The notes under the pieces are model-generated. The model did no database searches and was not told where the DNA came from. It saw only the letters and a program-made list of their open reading frames with translations. Both the position numbers and the translations under genes were made by a program. 64,000 bases of DNA from contig CM056387.1 of assembly GCA_029718625.1 (NCBI GenBank), positions 37,519,244 through 37,583,243 on the forward strand. The letters run 5' to 3'. Of the stretch, positions 50,401 through 62,688 are shown one piece after another (position 1 is the first letter of the stretch; each line of letters opens with the position of its first letter). This DNA is from Synaphobranchus kaupii. Taxonomy: Eukaryota; Chordata; Actinopteri; Anguilliformes; Synaphobranchidae.

Positions 50401-50623
50401 TGTCATTACCATATAAAGGGCTTAATATGTGAAGGTCAACTGCACACATGCCATGATATCCCACATTGTAACTCGTTATGAACTTGTAAAATAGAATGCT
50501 AATGCAGAAATCTGTGAATTTTCATATCATTTTACTGCCTCAGTAAATGACATGAGAAACATGTTTAATTTGTGGAACAAGGTGTTACCTTATGAAATGC
50601 TCTTGTCTGGACACTGTCAGGTG

Positions 50624-50630
<7 letters not shown>

Positions 50631-50655
<25 letters not shown>
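50631..50655. repeat. (AT)n microsatellite
   Basis: Perfect TA repeat shortly before the last coding exon. Confidence 0.95.
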
Positions 50656-50770
50656 TTTTTAATAATCTATAGATTCTGAAAATATGAGAATACAATTGAT
50701 ATTTTTGGATGAATTGAGCTTTAGGTAATGGCCCTGACTTTTGTGTTATTTCTCACCTTGTATCTTTCAG

Positions 50771-52617
50771 CTTTAACACCTCCAAAACCTCCAAACCTCC
50801 TGAGCATGCCAGGTGCCAGTGTCCCCTCGCCCAGCCTCCCCACATCTGGATTACCAAACAAGCCTCCCTCCTCTTCCTCTCTGGCCTCGCCCAGCCCAGC
50901 CCAGGCCACCACTTCCACAGCCCACTCTACCCCCAACCCAACCCCCACCTCCTCTACCACCACCACCACATCCTCCACCAACTCCTCCTCTTCCGCCACG
51001 CTGCCAGGCGCTCGGCCTGAACGCCCCAAAGAGCGAGATGCAGAGAGGGCCAGGGAGAGGGAGAAGCCCAAGGAGAAGACGGAGAAGCCCCCGACGCCGT
51101 CCTCCAGGGGGGGCACCCCAGCACCCTCCACGTCCGCCGCCAGCGCCAAAAAAGAGAAGCCCGACCCCGCCGTTCCCGCCACCTCCATGCCGACGCCAGG
51201 CATGGAGTATGTGGTGGATCCTGCCCAACTCCAGGCCCTGCAGGCCGCCTTGGCTTCAGACCCCACGGCTCTTCTTACCAGTCCTTTCCTGCCCTACTTC
51301 ATGCCCGGTTTCTCGCCGTACTATGCCCCGCAGATACCAGGGGCCCTCCAAGGCGGCTACCTGCAGCCGATGTACGGCATGGAGAGCCTGTTCCCGTACA
51401 ACCCGGCTTTGTCACAGGCTCTGATGGGGCTGTCCCCAGGGTCCTTGCTCCAGCACTACCAGCAATATCAGCAGAGCCTGCAGGGGGCGCTACAGCAACA
51501 GCAGCGGCAACTCCAGCAGCAGCAGCAGCAGCAGCAGAAGCAACAGCAGCAGCTCCAGCAGCCAAAAGCAAGTCAAACTCCTGCCCCGTCCAAAACCCCA
51601 GAGACCCCAAACCACAAAGTACCTGCCAAAGATCCAGTGAAAGCTGAACAGCAGAAAGGCACTCCCTCCTGCGAGAACTCTTCCTCCTCCGCCTCCTTCG
51701 CTTCTTCCTCCTCCCACAAGAACCTACCCTTTGAGCTGCAAGAGACAGACCGCAAAGGCGCGGACCCCCCCCTTGACCAGTACATCGTACCCAGAGTGCA
51801 GCACCGGCTGGCGTGCCGTAAGTGTCAAGCTGTATTTAGCAAGGAAGAGGCGGCCATCGGCCACCTGAAGTCCATCTGCTTTTTCGGTCAGTCTGTGGCA
51901 AACTTGCAAGAGATGTTACTTCAGGTCCCCGGCAGCAGTGGGAGCGCAGGGGAGGGCAGCATATACGACTGCCTGGCCTGCAACACCACGCTGGATGGGG
52001 AGACAGCGCTCAGTCAACACCTGGAATCGGCCTTGCACAAACACAGAACAATCAAGCGATCAGCCAGAAATGCCAAAGAGCACGCTTCTAGTTTATTACC
52101 TCACTCTTCAGCCCGCTTCCCCGATCCTAACACCGCATCTACCTCGCAGTCTGCCTCCCACAATAACAGCAGCCCCCCTCCGCCGACGACGACGACATGC
52201 GCCACTACGCCGTCCCCTTCCGCCCCTTCATCCTCCTGCTTATCTTCCTCCACGGCCACCACCCCCCCACACAACACGGCACCCGCCGCCGCCGCCAGCA
52301 AACCCTGGCCCCAGGCCCACGTCTCCAGAGCTTCAGCTGGGAAGCCCAACGTAGTCTCTCCTTCTGCTTCTCCACATTCTTTTCCTCCAGTGTCCTCACC
52401 TTCAACGGTTACCTCAAGTTCATTGAGCACCTCAGGGGTTCAGACCTCGATACCAACAGACGTCTTTACCGATGAGTCTGAGTCTGGCGGCGGTCAGAGG
52501 TCAGCAGACAAGCTGGGAAGGCCGGTTGACGAGCCGCAGCAGCCCAGCTGTCTCAAAGACAGTAGTAGTTGTAGTAGTACTCTTGCTAGCTTAGGAACGG
52601 ACTCCCTCCGATTGTAA
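50771..52617 (+). CDS. zfhx3: zfhx3 last coding exon and stop (probably human exon 10)
   Basis: This exon follows ctttcag and encodes residues 2009-2622, with residue 2008 (Ala) split across the junction; the stop TAA is at 52615-52617. It begins LTPPKPPNL and ends GTDSLRL, matching the start and end of the final human exon. The segment [23 protein letters not shown] and the following [20 protein letters not shown] region (51208-51350) are nearly invariant in the family. A Q-rich stretch spans about 51493-51560. A C2HC-type finger lies at 2356-2377 (51814-51879) and the last C2H2 finger at 2406-2430 (51964-52038). Between them, where human ZFHX3 has a long polyglycine tract, there is only the ten-residue linker [10 protein letters not shown] (51931-51960). 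The Ser/Thr/Pro-rich tail is typical of the family. Confidence 0.97.
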
Positions 52618-55114
52618 AAGAGCTTTCAACAACGATGGACAATATTTAAAAAATGTAAAAAGACAAAAAAAATTAACCGACAAAAGAAAAAAAAAAGAAA
52701 ATAAAAAGCAGCGATGTTTTAAAAAAAAAAAAAAATGTTTAAAAATATACAAACCAATTTCAGAAGAAAAGATGTGTAAAGATTAACTGCAATTCCAAAG
52801 CTTGTAACCAAAAATTAAATGTTAATGGATTGTTTTCCCATATCAACATGCTGGTTTACGTTGATTACGTTGAACTAAAATATATATTTAAATATATATA
52901 GCTAAAATAAAGTGACTGCAGTTAAGTTTTGGAGATTGATAGCAGAATGCTGTACAGCAATGGACTGCCTCAAACGTCATTCAAACAGCCCCCTGATCCC
53001 TGCAAATGATGAATTAACAAGTTTGTTTAATTATTCCCACTTAATAGCACAGTAACAAAAGCCAGTATGTACTGTATGGGAGAATAGTCTTACATTTACA
53101 GTTTTCTTGCTATCTTAAGCGTTCAGATACCAATGGCTTGCTAAAATAAGAAAAATAATGTAATGTCTATTTTATTCTCAGGTCAACAGCTCACAACCTT
53201 TTATTCTGTTACAGAAATTCATAGTTTTTTTTTTTTGTTTTTTTGTTTTTTTGTTCCCAAAAGAAGTAGGAATCTTTTAATTTTTTGGCTATTAATTTAA
53301 CTGGCAGAAAGTATTAAGAGAGAAAATCTCATGAAGGTATAGCTTTCTGGGGATTCAAAAAGGGTAGCTGATCTGCTGATTTTAAACATAAATCATTTTA
53401 AAAGGGGGAGAAACGACCCTTTTCACTTCATCCAGGCACGGAGAGTATTGCAGACTTGTTGGTGGGGAGAAAAAAAAAAAGATTTTTTAAAGTAAAAAAA
53501 TAAAAAGAAAAAAAAAAACTTTCTGTATTTATGATAGATATGAACATTTTTGGTGTTAAGTAGATTGTTGCATTGGAAATGAATTTAAACAGTATGGTAG
53601 ACTGAAAAAAATATTTGTGTATATTTAGCTTTTGTATCGTCCAACTTAAAAGGCGGTTCATTTGATGTTGTCTTGGTCATTCCGATAGACTAGATTAAGG
53701 AACAGTAACAGATCTACTCTTTTATTTCTGTTTTATTCTTAGCTGTTCGGCTGTCGTTCGCCCAGCTGCCATTTACAGACTTGGCGGGATCTTTCCTTTC
53801 GTTTGTATCGTTTTCTTTTCTCCCCCCCCCCCCCCTCCCCCCTTTCTTTTCTTGGTCGATACAATAGTGACAAAAAAGGAGAAAAAAATTCTGGGGTGAA
53901 ATGTTTGGAGAAATTTTTAATTATGTTTGTGTTACCTTTGTGCACTTACCACTGTCTGACTGTTTCTCTGTCTGTTTCCCGCTTTCCTTCAGTTTTCTCT
54001 GTCCCCCTGCATTTGTAGATTTGGAGATAGCTTCTCTTGCACTACAAAGCAGATAACTTTGTTTCTTGTATAGTGTGGCTGCAGCCTTTCCAGGTTTATT
54101 TTTTCATAAGAACTTTTTTCCATGTTGTCATAGATGAAAATGAAAAAGAATAATAATATTAATAATAATAAGTCTCACGCTTTAAAACAAAAAGAGTATC
54201 CAAAGACAAAACACTTTCACCATTGGTGCATAAAGATGAGCAAAAGAGGCTTCTTTATACTTGATAATTTGTTGTTTTTAAAGAAAACAAAGAAAAACAA
54301 AGTTTTAGAATAAAGGAGTACGTGTCAGAGTTGCCCTTTTTGCTTCATTGCGAGCAGACAGGTGGCTTTAAACGTAAAACAACAAGAATACCAAAAACCA
54401 AAAAAAAAGGCCCCTGTCTTTGCGTTGTGGAGCAGCACCGTGAGAGAGCCATTGCTGTTTGTATGATAAAGGTTAAAAAGCTCTTTGTCTAACGTTTCCA
54501 TCTCACACACACACACAAACACACACTTTTTTTTTTTTTTTTTAAAAGCAAATGTATAAGGTCTGGTCTTCGAGGACATAAGTTTTGCTGCTAATGTAGT
54601 TTTTGAAAAAAAGAATACCTAGATTGCATGCTCATTTTGCTTTATTGGCGAAGCTTTAACAATAAAAAAACAAAAAATCACTACCCACACCTCTACATCT
54701 TTTTTTGTTCTTGTTACAAAACGGAACTTTGAAGACTGTGAATACATGTTCCAAAGGACAGTTTGGCTTGTGTTTAATTTTGTTTTGTTTTTGTTTGTTT
54801 TTTTGAGCAGACCAATGTTGAAAGCCAATGATCTATATTGTACAGAACAGTGCATTCCAAATCCAACACCCTTTTCTTTTTTTGAGTTTGTTTAGCTAGG
54901 ACTGATTCTTTTGGTTTTTATAAATATTCCTTCTGTTATTTAAACGGTGACTGTAAACTCTTGTGTAAATGCAGAGTCCCAGATTACAGCAATTTATGGA
55001 CTCCCAGTTCACTCACACAGATCTCGTGTGGGTAGTAGAGAACATGAGAATTCTCATGCAAAAATAATATTATAAAGTAACATTGGTCACCAGAGTAATA
55101 TGTACATAACACAC

Positions 55115-55168
55115 GTCTGCTTCTCACAACCGTCTCACCAGGTCTGCTTCTCACATCCGTCTCACCAG
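55115..55168. repeat. 27-bp tandem duplication in the 3' UTR
   Basis: gtctgcttctcacaaccgtc plus tcaccag occurs twice in a row with one substitution. Confidence 0.95.
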
Positions 55169-57223
55169 TTTAGTGTGATCATGCCTCTCTGCTGCCAACA
55201 AGTCAGTGAAGGAACTAAACGTCGTTTGGAAAAGAAGTTTGAAGAGGTGGGCTTCCTACCTGGATTAACTATCGCAGGTGTCTGTAGGCCCTTCAAACAT
55301 TTCCCCACATAATCAGGAGATGTAGTTTCTAAAGGAAATTCTCATCCCAAAGTATTGACAGAAATTAACAGAGCTAGCGTTTTTCTTTTTATTTATTTTT
55401 TTGTTTGATGACAATGTCCCTTTGTTGTTGAAAGTTTAGGAGTACGTATCTGCCTTCACGCCCAAAGAGGTTCGTCACTTCTGCCGATTTCAGTGGAAAT
55501 GGTTGTACTCAAAGAATATATCCTCCCTTCCCCAGAAAAAAAAAATACATTTTTATTATTATTTCTTTGCACCAGTACCAAGACATATTGAAATGTGTGT
55601 AATTGCTCTTTGGCCACAAAGTTTATAGCATTTGGCCTACTTAAAACATCGCCGCACCACAGAAGTGTGTTAAGTGTTGCATCTTGCAGAAAAATGTGAT
55701 TTTGTGTCAATACTTGCGCACGCAGTAGATATTGGGTTGATCTGATCTGCAAGCTTGCCGCTCCTCTAAACTCCTGTTCTCTGAAGAAAAAAAAAAAATT
55801 TGTTCATATGATTATTTTTAAGAATCCTAATGTTGTACAGTTTATGCTTGAATGAATGCTTTTTTTTTTTTGCGTTATTTTTGTCTTCTAATAATGTCAT
55901 AGACATTATTTTCTCATATAACTATTTGTATGTTATTTAGGTTTCTGTATATTACTTTTTCATCATATAAATTAACATGTAACACTAGCTTTAAATCTGA
56001 ATTGCTGACGTTTCCTCTTTTTTTTATTTTTTTTATCTTTATACTACTCTTGACCTGGCCACTTTATAATGTGATAATGATCCACTATTTGTCATGTTTA
56101 TTGGATGCTTTTTGAACTCTAGTTTCCAAAGGTTATTCTGTTCAAGGCTCTTTTACAGATATCTGTCTGGGTTTTCACAGCAGTTTCTGCTTGCATGAAC
56201 TGTGTATGAGGGTGTGTGTTTCTGTGTGTGTGTGTGTGTCTGTTTGGCTGTGTGTGTTTCTGTGTTCTAAGGGCCAGCATCGGTTTGTTATTTTATACTT
56301 TTTATTTACGCACCAAAATAACTGAACCGAAAAGTTTAATTTTAAAAAAAGAAAAAAAAAGTGAATATCAGAAAAATGGGATTTCAAAGGAAACGGTAAT
56401 AATGAGGATAATAGTTAAGCACGGAGCTTTTTTAAAATTAAATCTATTCATGTGGCCAAAGCTTTATACAGCTGCAAATTGATGAGAATTTAAGGTGGTG
56501 CCCCTCATAACTGTAATGTTTATTGTGGCAGAACACACAAGACCACAGCTGACATCGTTCTGAAAGAAGCGTCAATTCAAACGTTGGAAAACTTTATTTT
56601 CATGGACAGTTAAAGAAAGAAAAGGAGAACAATGGTATTGCTGTCGAGGTCATCCCCCACCACCCTCCCCCCACTGTGAAAATAAACATGTATACAGATA
56701 TAGATATATTTAAAACATCTGCTTTTTTAAGGAAGAAAAAAAAAATACTCTGGGAGCTTTATGTTTTGTTGGAGTTCACATCGATGTGAATAAGCGGCCA
56801 TTTTGTTGGGTGCGGGCAGTCCATACACAGCTGGGCATGGCAGCCTGAGGTAGATGGCGGCTAAGATACCAAGTCGATTATTCACTGCAGGCAGTTCTGA
56901 GATGGGGACGGACTCTTGAACCAATGGTGGACGTGAAAAGGGCGAGGAGAATCTTGAAAAGCCAAAACTCCAGTTGCTGGAACCGCTATTTTCGCACTCT
57001 TTCTCTTTCTCTTTCTCTCTCTCTCTCTTTTTGTCCAGGTCTGCTCTCCAGCTTTAATGTTTTCCGCGCCGGGGCGGAGGAGAGTGGGCCAGGACACGTG
57101 CGTTTGCCTCCATTTTCACCGTCCGTGTTGTTGATAGCTACCTGTCATCGATTTCTCTTGCTTCATCTCTCTGACTGACACACAGTGCTCTCCAATATGA
57201 CAGCAGCTTGCTCTCTCTCTTTC

Positions 57224-57261
<38 letters not shown>

Positions 57262-57930
57262 ATGGAGTCAACCAAACGAACCATGAAAAACCTGTTTCTT
57301 TATGAAAGGGGGTGTGTTTTCTAAGCTGTTATTCTCAAAGAAGCAGTTAGAAATTTTTTTTTTTAAAAGCAAAGCAACCAAAATTAACAACAACCAAACT
57401 AACAACCAAAACAAACCATTTGCTCCAATTTCTAAGATGAACTGTTACGTGGAGCCGCCCCCCCCCCTTCCCAAATCCTCTTTGTGACTCCTGGTGCCAC
57501 AATGGTTTTTTGTTTTTTTGAATGCATAATTTTTTTTTTCTGGTTTTCATTTTTGTTTTCTTGAATTATTCCTCCTCTGAGCCCCACAGAAACGTCTCTG
57601 TGGCTCCAGTCAGCCCACCTGAGGGTAGAAAAAACAGCCTTGCAATGTACAAAAAAGAGAGCAAGTTAAACCAAAAATGTTGTTCTTGATGTCTTTTCTA
57701 TACTGTAGTCTTGTTAGCTTTTTTTTGTTACTGTAATTATATGATGAAGATTTCCAAACTGTACCAAATTACATGGAGACTAACATACAAAAACCACATG
57801 GAATTTCACTTTTAAAGAGAAACTTTTGTCACAAAAATCTTGTTGTCCTAGTTAAGTTGATTGTAGATGGTAATTGAATATACTCCTTTGAAAATATTTC
57901 ATCAAGTATGTTTCTTGCTCATTGTGATAC

Positions 57931-57936
57931 ATTAAA
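57931..57936 (+). terminator. Candidate distal zfhx3 polyadenylation signal ATTAAA
   Basis: ATTAAA is followed by about 22 bases of mixed sequence and then ttttcttgtgc and ttgttgtgtgtgtg, a U/GU-rich downstream element. Transposon-derived sequence begins about 180 bases later, so this looks like the boundary of constrained UTR. Transcript 3' ends would decide it. Confidence 0.45.
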
Positions 57937-58111
57937 AAAGTATGAGCAAAACTGTATCGTTTTCTTGTGCTACTTTTGTTGTGTGTGTGAGACGAGTACG
58001 GAGCAATCTTGTTGTCCCATTGCTTTACAGACACAATATTGCAAAGCTTTGTGGGATGAGAGAAAACAAAAAAAGTTGCATGAAGATAGTCAAGGTATTG
58101 ACTGAGACCGA

Positions 58112-58373
58112 GGCTGTGTCCGAATCAGAGCCCTATCTCCTGCGTCCTTTGTACTGTGTACTAGCATACTGTATACTGCTTACTGTGTAATGTTTAGTGA
58201 CATGCTGAATGTGAAACATATCCTCCATACTATTATCAGCAAAAAACAGGGAAATAAGTATGTCAACCTGGGATATTGAGAACAATTTTCAAAATTGTCG
58301 CGTGCTTAACGGCTTTTTTTTTTTTTTTAAGTATGCTCAACTGGCATACTCAATAGCTGATTCGGACACGGCC
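58112..58373. mobile_element. MITE with ggcYgtgtccgaatcag ends
   Basis: The left end is ggctgtgtccgaatcag and the right end, read on the other strand, is ggccgtgtccgaatcag. Further inward both arms contain catact/gtatgc-rich sequence. About 262 bp and non-coding. Target duplication not clear. Confidence 0.75.
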
Positions 58374-58390
58374 TATGGGTGTGTGTATGT

Positions 58391-58676
58391 TAGGGATGGG
58401 CAACTCCAGTCGTGGGTTGGTGTGTGCAGGTTTTTGCTGTCACCAGTTACGCTGGCTCAGTCAAATAATTGGTCATATACACCGACTGACTGGTAAATTA
58501 GACTACAGTAAAACACTACAATACAGGCACAAGAACATTCCGTACTGTTTATATTGTGGAATGTAGTTAAAATTTCAGATCTTGTAAATGATTGGGCTAA
58601 TTAAATAATTGGTAACAGGTGGCAGCAAAAACCTGCATACACACCAACCTACAAGGCCTGGAGTTGCCCATCCCTG
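58391..58676. mobile_element. MITE with long terminal inverted repeats
   Basis: The left arm tagggatgggcaactccag and ggttggtgtgtgcaggtttt pairs with the right arm, which read on the other strand is cagggatgggcaactccag and ggttggtgtgtatgcaggtt. The arms are about 50 bp and the element 286 bp. CAGGGATG ends suggest hAT, but I see no 8-bp duplication. Confidence 0.8.
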
Positions 58677-59199
58677 GTTTTCAGTCTAAATCTGTGTATT
58701 TTAGGTAGTCGTGCTTTCATTAGACTTGACTCCAGTCCATGGATTCGTGTCTCTGGGTGCTTTTTTTGTGTGAAATTTTAAACCAGCCTTTCTAGTTTCC
58801 ACATCTGGTTTGATCTTCATCCTGTCTTCAGACGTTATTACTCTCCCATCAGAACTCCTAAGAGTTGTAAGGATTTTTTGAACCTTGTAATGGGTGGCGC
58901 TACACTGTCCTTGTCAATCACTGAAGCAATCAAAAGATTTTGCTCTTCGCAAAAAAGAAACTATGGTTCCCATAAGCGCACTGTTAACATTTTATACCTC
59001 TACTTAGTTTGGGGTTCATGAAAGTTCACTTAATACTGGCTCTTTGTAAAGGCTTTGTGAAATTAAAGCGGGGTGGTGTTCTGCTATGCTTTCACACACC
59101 CCGTTTGCCACTTCCTGTTTGATCTTGTTCTGAGGGATATAGTCCTCCTTTATAAGTAGCTTTGTTTGAGTCCCTTATCACTAAGAATTGTGGACAGGA

Positions 59200-59410
59200 T
59201 TAATTAACGCATATTAAGTAACAAATGTGGGGTAACGCTTAATGAGTGCTGGCTGCTAACAACTAATTCAAGTTGATTAAGCGAGCGAAAAAATTATAAG
59301 TCTGAGATGTGCTAAGAACACAGCGGCCGCTTAATTCATCCTGACTTCCACTAGGAATCGAGTGTAACTTCCATTAGAGTAGCCTTCTAATTATAAAGTG
59401 ACATTTAAAT
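59200..59410. promoter_or_regulatory. Candidate conserved non-coding element downstream of zfhx3
   Basis: Non-repetitive block with several TAAT cores (caactaattc, cttaattcatcc, tctaattataaag) and gcggccgc. Could be an enhancer; appearance only. Confidence 0.25.
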
Positions 59411-60062
59411 GGCTATAGGTAGCACAAGAATGCATTATATTGACCAATCCGCATGTGTGCGCGTGCATACATGCGTGTGTGTGTGTGTGTGTGTGTGCGT
59501 GCAAATGTGTGTGTATACATATGAGGCCTTGTTTATCCGTGAGTGGTCATGTCACTGGCCATGCAAGTGATTGTGTGTGGCTGTGCGTGTGCACTTGCGT
59601 GGCCTTACATGTGAGAACACGGGCAGAGCACGTGTCTGGTTACATGCAGTGGCACATGGTATCAATCCTCTCGTGTGTGGAGAGTGGAGAGTCTTTCTGC
59701 TGTGGGTTCCAGTAGGCTATTCAACATGCACACACTTTCAGAATTTAGGAGGTCACCAATTAAACAATATAAAATGTAACATCTTTCCAAAGAACCATTT
59801 ACCACAGCATGTTACAAAACTGATATGACTGATTAAAAGTCCGTAAGGTAATGTGGAATGTTCATTCTGCATCTGTTTCTGGCATACTGTGGCATTATAG
59901 AGTCGACCCTACCTGATTAGACCTAATTTCCCATTAAAAACAACGTCTGAACTGTAACCGCCTGACTGACCAGAGGGGGCGCTAGAGAGTCATGAGTCTG
60001 GATATTCACTGCCTTTTGATATCTCCTCAGGAGATATGATGACTAATTATATATTATCTCAA

Positions 60063-60174
60063 GGGACCCCTTATGGAAAAAGAATATGCTGCAGTATATT
60101 GTAAATATATCAAAATTATCTTCACAATATATTTAAAATATACTGCAGTATATTACATTTCCATAAGGGACTCC
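60063..60174. mobile_element. Small palindromic element
   Basis: gggaccccttatggaaa...gctgcagtatattgtaaat on the left is mirrored by a right arm which, read on the other strand, is ggagtcccttatggaaatg...actgcagtatattttaaat. About 112 bp with only a ~15-base centre. Probably a very short MITE. Confidence 0.65.
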
Positions 60175-61049
60175 TGACCACAGTGAGCATTGGCACAATC
60201 AGGTAAAAATGCCTGTTGTCTACCATATTTAAATATTATGATATGGCCTTCCATTTCCTTTCAAATGGTTATGCATGTAGGATTGTGAGTGTCTGTATCC
60301 CATTGAAAGTTTAATGTTCATCGGACTTGTACTGGTTTAAAACGGTTTTTCAGTTTGACTCGCCCATCTACGCTGATGTTTTTTGGGCATATGCTTTTAG
60401 CCTTTTTTTTTTTTCTTTTACATTTTGTGACCGCTTTTTGTTCATCGCGCGTTGAGTAATTCGAGCTGTCGGGGTTTGCGTGAATGCGCGGCGGTTGACA
60501 GAAGCGCAGTGTTAGTTTGACTTTAATTGAAAATGAGTCGGCCGCTTCTTGTGTGAAACAAGATTCTCTTTCGAAAGGCAAAACTTAAATGAGAAGGAAA
60601 AGGGGTAAATGTCGGGGGCCCTCGCACAGGAAGCTGGGGTAAAACACGAGGCGCTCTGGGGTACGTTGTACGTTTTTTAAGATGCTCATAGTAAAGGACG
60701 GTAATCCCTCGTGTCCTTTATGGTGGCCCCACTCTAATTTGATGGAGTTGGTTTCATTCCCTCAGAGAAAGTTGCAACGTTCCTGCGACTTGAAATAAAA
60801 GTTTCATATAAGCTTTAAATAACTCGTAATAATCCGTTATGGAGCTGATTGGTGTGCTGTGTGGATCCTGTCCACAGTCACATGCAATATAAATGATAGG
60901 GGCGAGATGCAAACTGATGCCTCAAAAACCAGCTTTTTTTTTTCAGCTAAATGTTCTCAGGCCATTGCTCCTCTTGACTTAGTGCGACTTCCTGTCGCCG
61001 TAAATAGGAATATTTGGGCGTGTTCTGGGGGGACGATGACGCTTCAGCG

Positions 61050-61075
61050 CACCCGCCTATGTTTTTAGGCGGGTG
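61050..61075. other. Perfect 10-bp hairpin
   Basis: cacccgccta (61050-61059) and taggcgggtg (61066-61075) pair exactly around a tgtttt loop. Confidence 0.8.
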
Positions 61076-62485
61076 ATGCAGAACCATATTTGTTAGCTAC
61101 GCTTAGCCAATTAACATGCAACAGTACATCACAAATTAATTAGGAGCAGCCTAATCAGATCTGTGTAAAAAAAATAAAAGAAAATGGAAGCAGGAGTGGA
61201 GCTTTCTTAGAGCTCGTCTCCCAGTTGGGTTGCATGCCCCTTCGCGTACGCCTTTTTCTTTCTTCTTTCTTTCTTTCCTCCTCCCTTCCTCTCCTTCCTT
61301 CCTTGCTCACCTCCCTCCCTCAGACCCAGAGGTGAGGATGTCTCCACCGTGTCTGATTTGATCCCCCTCCACCCTCACCCTGAAAGAACAGCCAGGCCAC
61401 GCTCATTTAAGGCCACTTCAGAGCGAGCGTGCCGGGGGAGGGGGGTGGGGGTGAGACTAACCCTATCTCCAGTCTCACACTCTTCCTCATGGCCTTCCTC
61501 ACTCCGTTCCCTTTCATCTTCACACACTTAACATCCCCGCTAATGGCTCCTCGCGCATTAGCAAGCGGCTTTTACTGGCGGACTTTTCTCTGAGAGGAGA
61601 TTAAAGGAGGTTTCCGTGCGGCGGCGGGCCGTTGTTGCGCCGTCCCTGGGCTGAAGGCGGCTCTCGTCTGACCCGTGGCCCCACGCGTTTTAGGCCAGAG
61701 TGGCTCTCGCTTTCATCATCCGTGTTGAATTGAAGATGGAACGTTGGGCGGCGCGGTGGCTTAAGCGCTGAGAGACAGCGGTGTGTGCTACGAGACTGAC
61801 CTGTAGATGAGGGTTTTTTATTTTTATTTATTTTTTTATTTTTTTCTTCCTCTCATGACGGTTGTTATTTAGGCCGCGATGCATCCCACCGTCTGGGTAC
61901 AATTCCTGACTCCACCATGCCCATGGGCGACCGTGAGCAGTCCCGGGGAGGGAGAGAGGGTTTGGGCAGACAGGGTATTCCCAGCCCCATCCTCGAACCC
62001 TGACCCTGGCTGCGTGTGTTCGTTCTCCAGGGCCCCTGTTTGAGTACTTTGAAGTAATGGCCTCACTGGTCTGAAGTGACTACCGATTGACCAGGTGAGG
62101 TTTCTGCCAAATCACACCTGTCCGCACTGTAGAGATCAGGGGCAGGAAGAAAGGCGGGGCACAGCTTTAGAATTTTTTTGCATGCGTCCCAAATTTGGGG
62201 ACAACCTAATAAACTGGTGATTAAAAAAAAAAAAGTAATAATACAAGAAAAGTGGTTTTGGTTCATTCTGTCCTTTCAACATACAGTTAATCTGGGACTG
62301 ACATCTGGCTTCTGATTGGACAGGGTACCAGGAGGATCTCTGTCACATGGGTCTCGCATCTCTTTTTCTGCTCTGGTGTGCACAGTTCCTGCTTTTCCCA
62401 GCATGCTTTGGATTAGCATTAGCGCATTAATGCTGCCTTCAAACATCTCATTCTGAGCCTATGGGGCCAACAAGTCACCCTAGAC

Positions 62486-62688
62486 CAGGTGTCTCAAACT
62501 CCAGTCCTGGAGGGCTGCAGTCGCTGCTGTTTTTGTGATTTCCTTTCAATCAGCAGCCAATTTTAGGCCTCAGAAACAAGGCGTGCAGACTTAAGCCAGT
62601 AAATGACTTAAATTAAGCACTTAAGTGCAGGAACACATCAAAAACCAGCAGACCCACGGCCCTCCAGGAGTTGAGTTTGAGAACCCCG
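62486..62688. mobile_element. hAT-like MITE with 8-bp target site duplication
   Basis: The left end is caggtgtctcaaactccag with tcctggagggc; the right end, read on the other strand, is cggggttctcaaactcaac with tcctggagggc. The 8-mer ccctagac flanks both sides (62478-62485 and 62689-62696). Eight-base duplications are characteristic of hAT elements. The 203-bp element has no coding capacity. Related to the copy at 4637-4848. Confidence 0.85.

Larger units (their letters stand above)
49777..50770 (+). other. zfhx3: zfhx3 last intron (994 bp)
   Basis: Donor gtagtg, acceptor tatctttcag. Read-through from the upstream exon stops after five residues (49791-49793). It contains a probable SINE at 50218-50400 and an AT repeat at 50631-50655. 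Confidence 0.95.
52618..57955 (+). other. zfhx3: zfhx3 3' UTR (end inferred)
   Basis: AT-rich, largely non-repetitive sequence follows the stop codon. It has many U-runs and A-runs typical of long 3' UTRs of developmental regulators. Candidate poly(A) signals are AATAAA at 52906-52911, 54309-54314, 54661-54666 and 56681-56686. The best is ATTAAA at 57931-57936, which is followed about 25 bases later by a T-rich then GT-rich tract (about 57959-57989), the expected downstream element. A Pumilio-type TGTACATA lies at 55101-55108. CT microsatellites occur near 57000-57030 and 57213-57260. The end is inference; shorter forms from the earlier signals are likely as well. Confidence 0.55.

Noticed and set aside
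50721..51266. Minus-strand frame over the last exon
   Set aside because: Antisense shadow of the Ser/Pro/Thr-rich coding sequence.
44215..52617. Assignment to zfhx4 or zfhx2 instead of zfhx3
   Set aside because: The polyQ context, the linker sequences between homeodomains and the C-terminal end match my recall of ZFHX3; a formal tree would settle it.
61740..61960. gggcggcgcggtggcttaag resembling the head of a tRNA-derived SINE
   Set aside because: No convincing B-box at the right distance and the body does not match; too weak to call.
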